A stretch of DNA of 20,018 nt from Loktanella sp. (GTDB lineage: Bacteria > Pseudomonadota > Alphaproteobacteria > Rhodobacterales > Rhodobacteraceae). Shown piece after piece: positions 1-9,194 of this stretch. Numbering within the stretch: the first letter of the stretch is position 1; every line of letters starts with the position of its first letter. The translations under genes and the position numbers were made by a program. A model generated the notes under the pieces. That model was not told where the DNA came from and made no database searches. It saw only the letters and a program-made list of their open reading frames with translations. The stretch lies in the NCBI GenBank assembly GCA_003551805.1, contig PUNR01000150.1, positions 1 through 20,018 on the forward strand, written 5' to 3'.

Positions 1-7
1 CGCCCAT
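1..7 (-). CDS. ntrX: Probable start of NtrX response regulator (truncated by window edge)
   Basis: Only the first two codons and one base lie in the window. On the minus strand the ntrY stop (TGA, 17-15) is followed by GGACAAT and then ATG GGC G, so an ATG sits at 7-5. The TGAGGA that includes the ntrY stop makes a good Shine-Dalgarno sequence about 6 nt before it. In alphaproteobacteria ntrY is normally followed directly by ntrX, which encodes its partner NtrC-like response regulator. The identity therefore rests on gene order and the well-placed ribosome-binding site, not on protein sequence. Confidence 0.5.
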
Positions 8-14
8 ATTGTCC

Positions 15-2351
15 TCATGCTGGTATTTTTGCTTTTAGTGCAGTCGCTTGTGCGACCGGCAAATGTATCACGACCTTCGCGCCGCGATGTGTCTGACCAT
101 CAAACACATCGGCATCAGCCAGCGTCAGGCTGCCGCCGTGTTGTTCGATGATCTTTTTGACGATGGGCAAGCCAAGGCCGGTGCCCTTGTCGCGTGTCGT
201 CACATAGGGTTCGAACAGGCGCACGCGATCTTCCGGCAGGCCGACGCCATTGTCGGAAACCGCAATGCTGACGCCGGTGCCATCATGTTGCATCACGATT
301 CTGATCTGTGGCTGATAACCTTCGCTACCGTTCTTTTCGATATATGTTTCTGTGGCTTCGCCTGCGTTCTTAATTAAGTTTAGCAAGGCCTGCGACATCA
401 TCGTCGCGTCCATATCGGCCAGCACCGCATCACGCGGCAGGTCGCAGGTGATGTCCACCTGCGGCTGGCCTGCGCGTTGCAGGGTCACAGCGTCGGATAC
501 CACCTTGGTCAGATCGTTCAGCACCAATACGGGTTCGGGCATCCGTGCAAACTTGGAAAACTCATCAACGATGCGGCGTAAATCATTGGTTTGCCTGATA
601 ATAACATCCGTCATCTGATCCAGTGCATCGACATCAATCCCCACCTGCGTGCGGAACTTGCGCTTGATCCGTTCCGCCGACAACTGGATCGGGGTCAGCG
701 GGTTCTTGATCTCATGTGCGATACGCCGCGCGACATCGCCCCATGCGGCCATGCGCTGCGCGCTGACCAGATCGGTGACATCGTCAAAGGCCACAACATA
801 GCCTTCCAATGCGCCATCGGCGGTACGGCGCGGGGACATGCGGACCAGCAGGCTTTCCTGCTGGCCTTTGCGGATCAGGTTGATCTGGTCCTGCACGGCC
901 TCGTGCCCTGCCTGCCGCACCTCGTCGAATAAGGCACCAAATTCAGGCACAGCAACCGCAAGCGAACTGCTGGCCGTGGCGTCAATCACCGACAAAAGCC
1001 GCCGTGCCGACGGGTTTACAAAGGTCACACGACCGTCCGCATCAAGGCCCACAACACCCGAAGTGACGGAACTAAGCACGGAATCAAACAGCCGCCTGCG
1101 CCCTTCGGACATCCGGTTGCTTTCCAGCAATTCTTCGCGCTGGCCTTTTAGCTGGCCGGTCATCTGGTTGAAATAATGGCCTAACTGGGAAATTTCGTCA
1201 TCGCCGTCATCCTCGATCACGCGCACGTCCAGATCACCGGCACCGACGCGCTGCGACGCCGCCACCAGCCGCCCTACAGGGCGCGACAGGCGTTCGGCAA
1301 ACCACAGCCCGCCCCAGATCGCGCCCAAAATCAGGATCAGCGCAAAGCCAAGATACAAAAGCCCGAACTGGAACAGCATCCGCCCGCGGTCGCTGGCCAA
1401 TTGTTCGTATTGCTGCACTGTTTCGGTAGTTTCATCCAGCAATGCCAATACGTTACCGTCCACATCTCGGGTAACATATAGGAACCTGTCAGGAAAGGTT
1501 TCCAGCGGCAGCAATGCGCGGAATTCATTGTTGGCGGGGTCTTCTATAATCAGCAAACGGTCAGCGCGGGCGCGCACGAAATCATCGGCGGTTGGTTTTT
1601 CATAGTCAAAATCATATGATCCGACTGCCCGCGCAGCGATGGTGCCGGCGCTGTCGATCACAAACGCCTCGCTTAAGCCACGGTCGATCTGGCCTTGCAC
1701 ATCGCCCAAAGCGCGGCGGATATCGCCGTCATCCATGAACAAATCACGCTGGCGTTCGCGGTTCAAATAGGCGGCCAACCCCTGTGCATCACGGGTCAGG
1801 TCCTGAATATGTTCTTCCTCATAGGCCTGCGCCGTGGTCAGCGAGGTGCGCAAGACATTGCCCACAGGTTCCGAAAACAACCCGTCCAGCGCAACCGACA
1901 GCAGCAAGACCGAAAACACCGCCACCAGGACCGTCGGGATCAGTGCGAAAACAGCAAAAACCGATGTCAGCCGCAGATGCAGCCGCGATCCGGCAGATTT
2001 GGCACGCCTTGCCGCGATCATCTTGGCGACCAGCCGCATCACCAGCGCCATCACGATCAGTACATAGACCAGATCGATCAGCAGCACGAACTGCAGCATC
2101 GGTGACGACGTGCCCTGCCCCAATGGGCCGACAACCCAATAGGTCAGCGCGGCCAGAACAGGCGCGCTGATAATCAACACCATGGTCAGCGCGTTCTGGA
2201 TATGACGCTGGCGAAACCAGCGCACCAAACGCGTGAAGTCCATTCTGAGCAGAGTGCGCTGCACGCGTGCCGCCTTGTGATTGAGGCGAGGTCGCCCCCG
2301 CATGACCGCCTTCGCCGTGACACCCGCGCCATGCTGACGCAATTGGGCCAC
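15..2351 (-). CDS. ntrY: Nitrogen regulation sensor histidine kinase NtrY
   Basis: Membrane-bound sensor kinase of the NtrY/NtrX two-component system, linked in alphaproteobacteria to nitrogen, nitrate and redox/envelope responses. The 778-residue product has hydrophobic segments near 53-75, 86-108 and 127-153, a periplasmic region to about 325, and a fourth membrane helix near 327-351. A HAMP domain (about 350-402), a PAS domain (about 418-530), a HisKA region with phospho-acceptor His546 in AHEIKNPLTPIQ, and a HATPase domain follow. The HATPase shows an N box near 655-665 (LNLIKNAGEA), DNGVGLP at 700-706 and GTGLGLP at 723-729. The longest frame begins with GTG at 2351, 15 nt after ntrC, without a clear ribosome-binding site. 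ATG codons at 2303 and 2243 also precede the first helix, so the start is uncertain. The order ntrB-ntrC-ntrY-ntrX is typical for the class. Confidence 0.95.
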   Translation of the reverse strand: MAQLRQHGAGVTAKAVMRGRPRLNHKAARVQRTLLRMDFTRLVRWFRQRHIQNALTMVLIISAPVLAALTYWVVGPLGQGTSSPMLQFVLLIDLVYVLIVMALVMRLVAKMIAARRAKSAGSRLHLRLTSVFAVFALIPTVLVAVFSVLLLSVALDGLFSEPVGNVLRTSLTTAQAYEEEHIQDLTRDAQGLAAYLNRERQRDLFMDDGDIRRALGDVQGQIDRGLSEAFVIDSAGTIAARAVGSYDFDYEKPTADDFVRARADRLLIIEDPANNEFRALLPLETFPDRFLYVTRDVDGNVLALLDETTETVQQYEQLASDRGRMLFQFGLLYLGFALILILGAIWGGLWFAERLSRPVGRLVAASQRVGAGDLDVRVIEDDGDDEISQLGHYFNQMTGQLKGQREELLESNRMSEGRRRLFDSVLSSVTSGVVGLDADGRVTFVNPSARRLLSVIDATASSSLAVAVPEFGALFDEVRQAGHEAVQDQINLIRKGQQESLLVRMSPRRTADGALEGYVVAFDDVTDLVSAQRMAAWGDVARRIAHEIKNPLTPIQLSAERIKRKFRTQVGIDVDALDQMTDVIIRQTNDLRRIVDEFSKFARMPEPVLVLNDLTKVVSDAVTLQRAGQPQVDITCDLPRDAVLADMDATMMSQALLNLIKNAGEATETYIEKNGSEGYQPQIRIVMQHDGTGVSIAVSDNGVGLPEDRVRLFEPYVTTRDKGTGLGLPIVKKIIEQHGGSLTLADADVFDGQTHRGAKVVIHLPVAQATALKAKIPA

Positions 2352-2366
2352 GGGTCTGTTGCCGTT

Positions 2367-3739
<1,373 letters not shown>

Positions 3740-3740
<1 letters not shown>

Positions 3741-4816
3741 TAATCTTCTCCTGTTTCAGTGTCTTTTGGGGCCAGCGGCAAGGATATGCGAAACACCGTG
3801 CGCCCCGGGATAGAATCCACCGAAATCCACCCCCCTGCATCGCTGATCAGTTTCGACACCAGCGCCAGTCCTAGACCGGTGCCATTTTCGCGGCCCGAGA
3901 CGAAGGGTTCAAACACGTCCGCCGCAATACTTGGCGGCAGGCCGGGGCCATCATCGATAACCTCGATCTGCAAGGGCAGCCGCGATTGCGTGCCATCGGC
4001 GCGGCGCACCCGTAGGGATGTGTCGTAAAACGTGTGTAGCCGGATCGCACCGCCGTCCTTGTTGGCCTCTGATGCGTTTTTCAGCAGGTTCAGGAACACC
4101 TGCAACAACTGGTCGGCATCGGCCATGGTGCGCGGTAGGGACGGATCGTAATCCTCGATAAACAGCATATGCGCGCCAAACCCGACCGAGGCTGACTGCC
4201 GCGCGCGGTCCAGCACATCATGGATATTGACGGGTTTCAGCAATGGTGGGCGCAGATTGCCGAATTGTTCGACCTGTTCGAGCAATTTGACGATGCGGCG
4301 ACTTTCCTCGACAATCAGATCGGTCAGTTCGCGGTCTTCCGTGGACAACCCCATCGACAACAGCTGCGCCGCACCTGTGATCCCCGCCAGCGGGTTCTTG
4401 ATTTCATGCGCCAGCATTTCAGCCATGCCGATGGCAGATTTCGCGGCCTTGGCGGATGACTGGTTCTGGCTGATCCGGCTGGCAATCTCGCGCGGGCTGA
4501 TCATCACGATCATGAGGTCTTTGCTACCTTGTAATGGCGCGAATTGCAGGTTGCATTGCATCGGCGCATGTTCACCGCTGCCGACATCGACATCATTAAC
4601 GAAAAGCGATGATCTGTTGGCTCTTGCCCGCGCGAAGGGTTCTTCCAGCGGTGCATCAATCAGTACTTTTTCCCAGATCCGCTGGCCGACCAGTGACCGC
4701 GTGGACAGGTTAAGGAAACTTTCCGCCGCGGGATTGCTTTGGATGATGACGTCATCGCCGTCCAGCAACAGCGCCGGCACTGGCAGGGACGACCACAATG
4801 CTGCGTCTTCGATCAT
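3740..4816 (-). CDS. ntrB: Nitrogen regulation sensor histidine kinase NtrB
   Basis: Soluble kinase/phosphatase that phosphorylates NtrC and is normally controlled by PII signal proteins (GlnB/GlnK). The 358-residue protein has no membrane segments. An N-terminal PAS-like sensor region covers about 5-108 (LLLDGDDVIIQSNPAAE near 16-32). The HisKA domain has phospho-acceptor His137 in LAHEIKNPLAGITGAAQ. The HATPase domain has an N box at about 242-250 (LNLLKNASE), DDGPGLP at 288-294 and NGTGLGLALV at 311-320. Length and motifs fit the NtrB family. It overlaps dusB by 4 nt upstream (ATGA) and ntrC by 1 nt downstream, so the three genes are probably one translationally coupled transcript, matching the nifR3-ntrB-ntrC operon of Rhodobacter capsulatus. 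Confidence 0.96.
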
Positions 4817-5802
4817 GCAGCCACCCGCATCGCCAAAGCGTCAGGCAAATCGCGCAAGACTGCGTCGGGGTCCGCTTCGGTCAGGATCGCCTTGCGCAAC
4901 GATGCAGGTGTGCCTGCATCGTCCATATACCAGCCCAGATGTTTGCGCGCGACACGGCGACCCATATCGCTGCCGTAAAACGACAGCATCGCGGTGTAAT
5001 GCCCTGCGACCATGTCAATCAACGCGGCCCCTTGCGGCACAACCGGCGACTTTGCGCCATGCAGCGCCGCCGCGATCTGTGCCAGCACCCAAGGCCGTCC
5101 TTGCGCGCCCCGCCCGATCATCACACCATCCGCCCCCGACAGCGCCAGCGCTTCACGCGCCGCTTGCGGGCCGGTGATGTCGCCATTGGCGATGACGGGG
5201 ATGGTGACGGCGTCTTTGATTTCACGGATCGCTGCCCAATCGGCGCTGCCTTTGTAAAACTGACAGCGCGTACGCCCGTGGATCGTGACCAGCCTGATCC
5301 CCGCATCCTGCGCGCGCCGCGCCACATCGGCAGCGTTCAGGCAATCATGGTCCCAGCCAAGGCGTGTTTTCAGTGTGACGGGAACTTTGACTGCATTCAC
5401 CACAGCCTCGATCAGGCGCAGCGCGTGGTCAGGGTCGCGCAACAGCGCAGAGCCCGAATAACCGTTGGTCACTTTTTTCGCCGGACAGCCCATATTGATG
5501 TCGATCATCACCGCGCCATTGGCTTCGATCATGCGCGCGGCTTCGGCCATCCAATGCGCTTCGCGTCCGGCGATCTGCACGGCGGTGCCTTGCTGGTCAA
5601 ACCCTAGTTCGGCGCGTTCGCGCACGCCGGGTTTAGCCTGCACCATTTCCTGACTGGCAACCATTTCGCTAACCACCCAGCCTGCGCCGAATGATGCGAC
5701 CAATTGCCGGAACGGCAGATCCGTGATCCCCGCAAGCGGCGCGAGTGCGACAGGCGGTTGCAACGCCAGATCGTCAAAGGTGATAGAACTGCAATAAGCC
5801 AA
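4813..5802 (-). CDS. dusB: tRNA-dihydrouridine synthase DusB (NifR3)
   Basis: Flavoenzyme that reduces specific uridines in the D-loop of tRNA to dihydrouridine using FMN and NADPH. The 329-residue product carries the family hallmarks: PLAGITDLPFR near 22-32, the NMGCPAKKV motif with catalytic Cys106 at 103-111, RLGWD, TIHGRTR, an IANGDI motif and a GADGVMIGRGAQGRPW phosphate-binding segment. The only plausible start upstream of the conserved core is TTG at 5802; the frame has no ATG or GTG between that point and an upstream in-frame TGA. An AGGCGG lies about 12 nt upstream. The rare start codon may hold expression low. It is the first gene of the dus-ntrB-ntrC-ntrY(-ntrX) operon; the old name nifR3 reflects this linkage in R. 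capsulatus. Confidence 0.95.
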   Translation of the reverse strand: MAYCSSITFDDLALQPPVALAPLAGITDLPFRQLVASFGAGWVVSEMVASQEMVQAKPGVRERAELGFDQQGTAVQIAGREAHWMAEAARMIEANGAVMIDINMGCPAKKVTNGYSGSALLRDPDHALRLIEAVVNAVKVPVTLKTRLGWDHDCLNAADVARRAQDAGIRLVTIHGRTRCQFYKGSADWAAIREIKDAVTIPVIANGDITGPQAAREALALSGADGVMIGRGAQGRPWVLAQIAAALHGAKSPVVPQGAALIDMVAGHYTAMLSFYGSDMGRRVARKHLGWYMDDAGTPASLRKAILTEADPDAVLRDLPDALAMRVAA

Positions 5803-5885
5803 GAAATTTAATATCCGCCTAAAGGGTGTGCGTTGCTGTTGAAATAAGCCGGATCAGGCGACATCACAACGCCATGCAGACCGAA

Positions 5886-5894
5886 TTATCCACA
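5886..5894 (+). promoter_or_regulatory. Perfect DnaA-box match
   Basis: TTATCCACA matches the canonical bacterial DnaA-binding consensus at every position. It is the only full match I noticed. A single box in a promoter could be a DnaA-responsive regulatory site, but with a 9-mer one chance match in 20 kb is possible. There is no cluster of boxes or AT-rich unwinding element, so this is not an origin. Confidence 0.4.
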
Positions 5895-5906
5895 TTCCAT
5901 AGCATA

Positions 5907-5923
5907 TGCCTAAAACTTAGGCA
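5907..5923. repeat. Inverted repeat, candidate operator
   Basis: TGCCTAA and TTAGGCA form a perfect 7-bp dyad around a 3-nt AAC centre. A related but weaker dyad, GCCTT-N5-AAGGC at 5965-5979, lies 57 bp closer to ispDF; the two 17-nt windows share 12 bases. Either could bind a dimeric regulator of ispDF or of the dusB-ntr operon. The regulator is not identifiable from sequence alone. Confidence 0.4.
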
Positions 5924-5998
5924 AACCGCCCGCCAAAGAGACGAATTGCGCCGCAGCGCGTCCCGCCTTACACCAAGGCAAGCAATGACAGGATCGCC

Positions 5999-7132
5999 AT
6001 GACCATCTGTGCCATCATCGTCGCCGCAGGCCGTGGAACCCGCGCCGGTGGCGAAATTCCCAAGCAATGGCAACGCCTTGGCGCGCGCAGCATTGCTGCC
6101 CACGCAATGCAACCCTTTGTCGATCACCCGGAAATTCATACCATCGTACTAGTACTGCATCCCGATGATATCGACAGCGATCTTTGGCGCGATACGCCTG
6201 CCGCGCTGCGTGTCACAGGCGGTGACACGCGCAAGGCCAGTGTGATGGCCGGATTGACCGCTGTGCCCGACGGCACGACACAAGTCCTGATCCATGACGC
6301 CGCCCGCCCTTTGGTCACTGCCGCGATCATCGACAGGGTGATATCGGCGCTGAAAACGCATCAAGGTGCGGCCCCGGCCGTCGCCGTCACGGACACGCTG
6401 TGGCATGGCGCGGCAGGGCAAGTTACTGGTGTGCAGGACCGAAGCGGCCTTTACCGTGCGCAGACGCCACAGGGGTTTCACCTTGCCCCCTTGCTTGCAG
6501 CACATCATGGCCAGACGGATGACGCCACAGACGATGTCGGCGTGGCCCGCGCAGCCGGACTGGACGTGGCTATCGTTCAGGGCGATGAGAACAACATCAA
6601 AATCACGACGCCCGGCGATTTTGCCCGCGCGACAAAACTAATGAGGCAGGACATGGATATCAGATGCGGCAACGGCTATGACGTGCACCGTTTCGGCCCC
6701 GGCGATCATGTCTGGCTTTGCGGTGTAAAGGTGCCGCATGGCCGTGCCTTGCAAGGCCATTCCGACGCCGACGTCGGTATGCATGCCGTGACCGACGCGA
6801 TCTATGGTGCCTTGGGCAAGGGTGATATCGGGCAACATTTTCCACCCTCCGACCCGCAGTGGAAAGGCGCTGAAAGCCATATCTTTCTGCGCCATGCTGT
6901 CGGGTTGGCACGGGATCAAGGCTACCAGATCAGCAACGTCGACTGCACTCTTGTCTGCGAATATCCCAAAATCGGCCCGCACCAGCCCGCAATGCGCGCC
7001 GCCCTTGCCGCGATCATGGGGCTGGATGCGGACCGCATCAGCGTGAAAGCGACGACATCCGAACGGTTGGGGTTCACAGGCCGCGAAGAAGGCATCGCGT
7101 CTATCGCCACAGTGACATTGGTGAAGCCATGA
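5999..7132 (+). CDS. ispDF: Bifunctional IspD/IspF enzyme (MEP pathway)
   Basis: A fusion of two enzymes of the non-mevalonate isoprenoid pathway: 2-C-methyl-D-erythritol 4-phosphate cytidylyltransferase (IspD) and 2-C-methyl-D-erythritol 2,4-cyclodiphosphate synthase (IspF). In the 377-residue product, IspD covers about 1-215, with the nucleotide-binding AAGRGTRAGGEIPKQW at 9-24 and HDAARP at 99-104. IspF starts around 219, with metal ligands in GYDVHRF (Asp228, His230), GHSDADVGMH (His262 included) and the late motif ATTSERLGFTGREEG. Fused IspDF proteins are common in alphaproteobacteria. The ATG at 5999 has AGGA 5 nt upstream. The stop overlaps the pgpA start by 4 nt (ATGA). No linker of note separates the domains. 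Confidence 0.97.
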   Translation: MTICAIIVAAGRGTRAGGEIPKQWQRLGARSIAAHAMQPFVDHPEIHTIVLVLHPDDIDSDLWRDTPAALRVTGGDTRKASVMAGLTAVPDGTTQVLIHDAARPLVTAAIIDRVISALKTHQGAAPAVAVTDTLWHGAAGQVTGVQDRSGLYRAQTPQGFHLAPLLAAHHGQTDDATDDVGVARAAGLDVAIVQGDENNIKITTPGDFARATKLMRQDMDIRCGNGYDVHRFGPGDHVWLCGVKVPHGRALQGHSDADVGMHAVTDAIYGALGKGDIGQHFPPSDPQWKGAESHIFLRHAVGLARDQGYQISNVDCTLVCEYPKIGPHQPAMRAALAAIMGLDADRISVKATTSERLGFTGREEGIASIATVTLVKP

Positions 7133-7617
7133 CCCATCTGATCGCCACCTTCTTTTATGTCGGCCACCTGCGCCCTGCCCCCGGCACATGGGGATCGCTG
7201 GCCGCTTTGCCCGTCGCTTGGGCGCTGGTGATGCTTGCCGGTCCTTGGGCTTTGGTCGCGGGGATCGTGCTGGCTTATGCCTTGGGCGTCTGGGCCACGG
7301 GGGTCGAGACAGCAGGCAAGGCCGATCACGACCCGTCCGAGATCGTTATTGACGAGGTTGCGGGCCAATGGATCGCCCTGTTGCCTGTCGTCTTTGGCGC
7401 CGCAATGCGTGATGCCGACCTGCTCGCGCTCTGGCCCGGTTGGGTCGCGGCATTCGTGTTGTTCCGGCTGTTCGACATCACCAAGATCGGGCCAATCGGC
7501 TGGGCTGACCGGATGCACGGGCCGACGGGTGTGATGCTGGATGATGTCATCGCGGGTATCTTTGCCGCCATTGGGGTGGTCGCACTGGCCGCATTATTCC
7601 ATCTGGTGCTGATGTGA
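7129..7617 (+). CDS. pgpA: Phosphatidylglycerophosphatase A
   Basis: Inner-membrane phosphatase that removes the terminal phosphate from phosphatidylglycerol phosphate to give phosphatidylglycerol. The 162-residue protein shows the PgpA signature: PAPGTWGSLAALP at 17-29, then DHDPSEIVIDEVAGQW at 66-81, then FRLFDITKIGPIGWAD and GVMLDDVIAG with conserved acidic residues for metal-dependent catalysis. Hydrophobic segments lie near 24-55, 81-92, 103-114 and 139-160. It starts in a 4-nt overlap with ispDF and ends in a 4-nt overlap with cinA, so the three are likely co-translated. Length is normal for the family. Confidence 0.95.
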   Translation: MTHLIATFFYVGHLRPAPGTWGSLAALPVAWALVMLAGPWALVAGIVLAYALGVWATGVETAGKADHDPSEIVIDEVAGQWIALLPVVFGAAMRDADLLALWPGWVAAFVLFRLFDITKIGPIGWADRMHGPTGVMLDDVIAGIFAAIGVVALAALFHLVLM

Positions 7618-8081
7618 CCGCCGTCGCCATCCTTGACGCGGCAAAGGCACGCGGCGTGATGATCGCGACAGCAGAAAGCTGCACAGGCGGCATGGTTAGC
7701 GCCGCGCTGACCGATGTGGCAGGATCATCGGCGGTATTTGAACGCGGCTTTGTGACCTATACGAATGCCGCAAAAATGCAGATGCTGGGCGTGCAAAAGG
7801 CCGCGCTTGATACCTATGGCGCAGTGTCCGAACAGGTCGCCGCTGAAATGGCGCAAGGTGCGCTGGCACAGTCCGGTGCGCAACTGGCCGTTTCAATCAC
7901 CGGCATCGCAGGACCCGGCGGGTCCGAGCACAAACCCGAAGGCCGCGTCTGTTTCGGCATCGCCACGCCGACAGGCTGCCAGACAGAAACGATTGAATTC
8001 GGCGCACCGGGCCGTGCGGCTGTGCGCAAGGCGGCAACGGATCACGCGTTGGGATTGCTGCTGGCGGCTTTGGTGCCGTAA
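7614..8081 (+). CDS. cinA: CinA C-terminal-domain amidohydrolase (NMN amidase type)
   Basis: A 155-residue stand-alone CinA C-terminal domain, the PncC/YgaD type that deamidates nicotinamide mononucleotide to nicotinate mononucleotide in pyridine nucleotide recycling. Visible hallmarks are TAESCTGG at 19-26 (with the active-site serine), GFVTYTNAAKMQMLGV at 45-60, GAVSEQVA at 69-76 and SITGIAGPGGS at 94-104. The long N-terminal MoCF-like domain of full CinA is absent, which is common. Translation appears to start at GTG 7614 inside the pgpA stop (GTGA). Its last 40 bp overlap the 3' end of the opposite-strand START-domain gene. Confidence 0.93.
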   Translation: MTAVAILDAAKARGVMIATAESCTGGMVSAALTDVAGSSAVFERGFVTYTNAAKMQMLGVQKAALDTYGAVSEQVAAEMAQGALAQSGAQLAVSITGIAGPGGSEHKPEGRVCFGIATPTGCQTETIEFGAPGRAAVRKAATDHALGLLLAALVP

Positions 8082-8515
8082 AGTTCATGCGCGCGGCGTT
8101 CAAACGCGCGCACGATCCGCTGCATCGCCTCGTTAAAGAACATGCCGGCGGCACCCTGCAGCAACCTGTTGCGAAACTCGAAATCCACAAAGAACGACAC
8201 TTCGCAGCCGCCCTCCACATCGCGGAAATTCCATTGGCTTTCCATATGTTTGAACGGCCCGTCCAAATAGGCGGTGTCGATGCGGCGGATATCGGGCCAC
8301 AACGTCACCTGCGACCCAAAGGTTTCGCGGAACACTTTGAACGAAATCACCAGATCGGCCAGCATCACGATGTGATCGCCGTGATCGGTGGTCTTGCGAA
8401 TGCGCGCAGCAGCGGTCCATGGCAGGAATTTAGGATAATTCGCCACATCACCCACCAGCGCATACATCTGGTCGGCATCAAATGGCAGAACGCGTGTTTC
8501 CGAATGTTGTGGCAT
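8042..8515 (-). CDS. COQ10/RatA-like START-domain protein (SRPBCC family)
   Basis: A 157-residue single-domain protein of the polyketide cyclase/START superfamily, annotated in relatives as ubiquinone-binding COQ10-like or as the RatA ribosome-association factor. Characteristic segments are an early PFDADQMYALVGDVANYPKFLPW region (11-33), then FRETFGSQV near 62-70, GPFKHMESQW at 86-95 and VSFFVDFEFRN near 106-116. The amphipathic C-terminal helix MQRIVRAFERRAHELYG covers about 131-147. Members bind hydrophobic ligands; COQ10 delivers ubiquinone to respiratory complexes. The ATG at 8515 lies within a 7-bp inverted repeat (8515-8521 / 8533-8539). It converges on cinA with a 40-bp overlap. No antitoxin gene partners it, so the toxin label sometimes attached to RatA has no support here. 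Confidence 0.9.
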   Translation of the reverse strand: MPQHSETRVLPFDADQMYALVGDVANYPKFLPWTAAARIRKTTDHGDHIVMLADLVISFKVFRETFGSQVTLWPDIRRIDTAYLDGPFKHMESQWNFRDVEGGCEVSFFVDFEFRNRLLQGAAGMFFNEAMQRIVRAFERRAHELYGTKAASSNPNA

Positions 8516-8650
8516 GGCAAGTCCGTTCGCTGCTTGCCAAGGGTGTCGGCCAAAACCGCATCGGTTTCAAGGGCGGCTGCATATATTTGCACCATTGTCG
8601 CAGGGCGCGATTTGCGGCACAACACCCCTGCCAAGTGACCGGAGACTGCA

Positions 8651-9193
8651 ATGCCCGCTGACCATCCCGCCTATGTCATCGACCAGATGATCAGCGCGAA
8701 ATCCATCGCCGCAAGGATCGAAACACTGGCGCGCGAGATCGCGGTGGAATTTTCAGGCACTGACAAACTGGTCGTCGTGGGGCTGCTGCGTGGATCTTTC
8801 GTGTTCATTGCCGATCTGGTGCGCGAACTCGATCTGCCGGTCGAGGTCGATTTCCTCGAGGCGTCATCTTATGGCGACGGTATGGAAACCAGCCGCGAGG
8901 TGCGGATACTCAAAGACCTGCGCGGCCAGATCGAAGGCCGCGATGTGCTGGTGGTCGAAGATATCGTCGATACCGGCCATACACTTGCGCATGTCACCAA
9001 GTTTTTGCTGTCGCGTAATCCCGCACGGCTGCGCACGATCGCGCTGCTGGATAAACCGGCACGCCGAGAGGTTGATTTCAAAGCCGACTGGATAGGGTTT
9101 GAAATCCCCGATGAATACGTCGTGGGCTACGGCATCGACTATGGCCAGCGCGACCGCAACCTTCCTTTCATCGGCAAGGTCAGGTTCACCTAA
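8651..9193 (+). CDS. hpt: Hypoxanthine phosphoribosyltransferase
   Basis: Purine salvage enzyme that joins hypoxanthine (often guanine too) to PRPP, giving IMP or GMP. The 180-residue protein has the type I phosphoribosyltransferase fold: LVVVGLLRGSFVFIADLVREL at about 40-60 (PPi loop), the flexible-loop segment EASSYGDGMETSRE at 70-83, and the PRPP-binding motif LVVEDIVDTGHTL at 100-112. The C-terminal VVGYGIDYGQRDRNLPFIG near 157-175 is typical of HPRT. GGAG at 8641-8644 gives a good ribosome-binding site 6 nt before the ATG. It is divergent from the START-domain gene across 135 bp. Confidence 0.95.
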   Translation: MPADHPAYVIDQMISAKSIAARIETLAREIAVEFSGTDKLVVVGLLRGSFVFIADLVRELDLPVEVDFLEASSYGDGMETSREVRILKDLRGQIEGRDVLVVEDIVDTGHTLAHVTKFLLSRNPARLRTIALLDKPARREVDFKADWIGFEIPDEYVVGYGIDYGQRDRNLPFIGKVRFT

Positions 9194-9194
9194 G

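Larger units (their letters stand above)
5803..5998. promoter_or_regulatory. Divergent promoter region dusB-ntr / ispDF
   Basis: This 196-bp gap lies between the starts of two divergent operons, so it must hold both promoters. It contains a perfect match to the DnaA-box consensus (TTATCCACA, 5886-5894), a 7-bp inverted repeat (5907-5923) and a second, weaker inverted repeat of similar sequence (5965-5979). An AGGA at 5990-5993 is the likely ispDF ribosome-binding site, 5 nt before the ATG. I could not identify convincing -35/-10 boxes on either strand and see no credible small gene. A weak open frame crossing it on the minus strand has no ribosome-binding site and runs into ispDF. Confidence 0.6.

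Noticed and set aside
4227..5177. Long open frame (316 codons) on the plus strand
   Set aside because: It is antisense to ntrB and dusB, which have full family motifs; the translated product is low-complexity, Ser/Arg/Pro-rich and unlike any family. A high-GC shadow frame.
5886..5923. Replication origin
   Set aside because: Only one DnaA-box match, no AT-rich unwinding region, and no dnaA, hemE or parAB genes nearby.
8042..8515. RatA as toxin of a toxin-antitoxin system
   Set aside because: The toxin label comes from overexpression work on E. coli RatA. No antitoxin-like partner gene is present, and alphaproteobacterial relatives fit the COQ10 lipid-binding role better.
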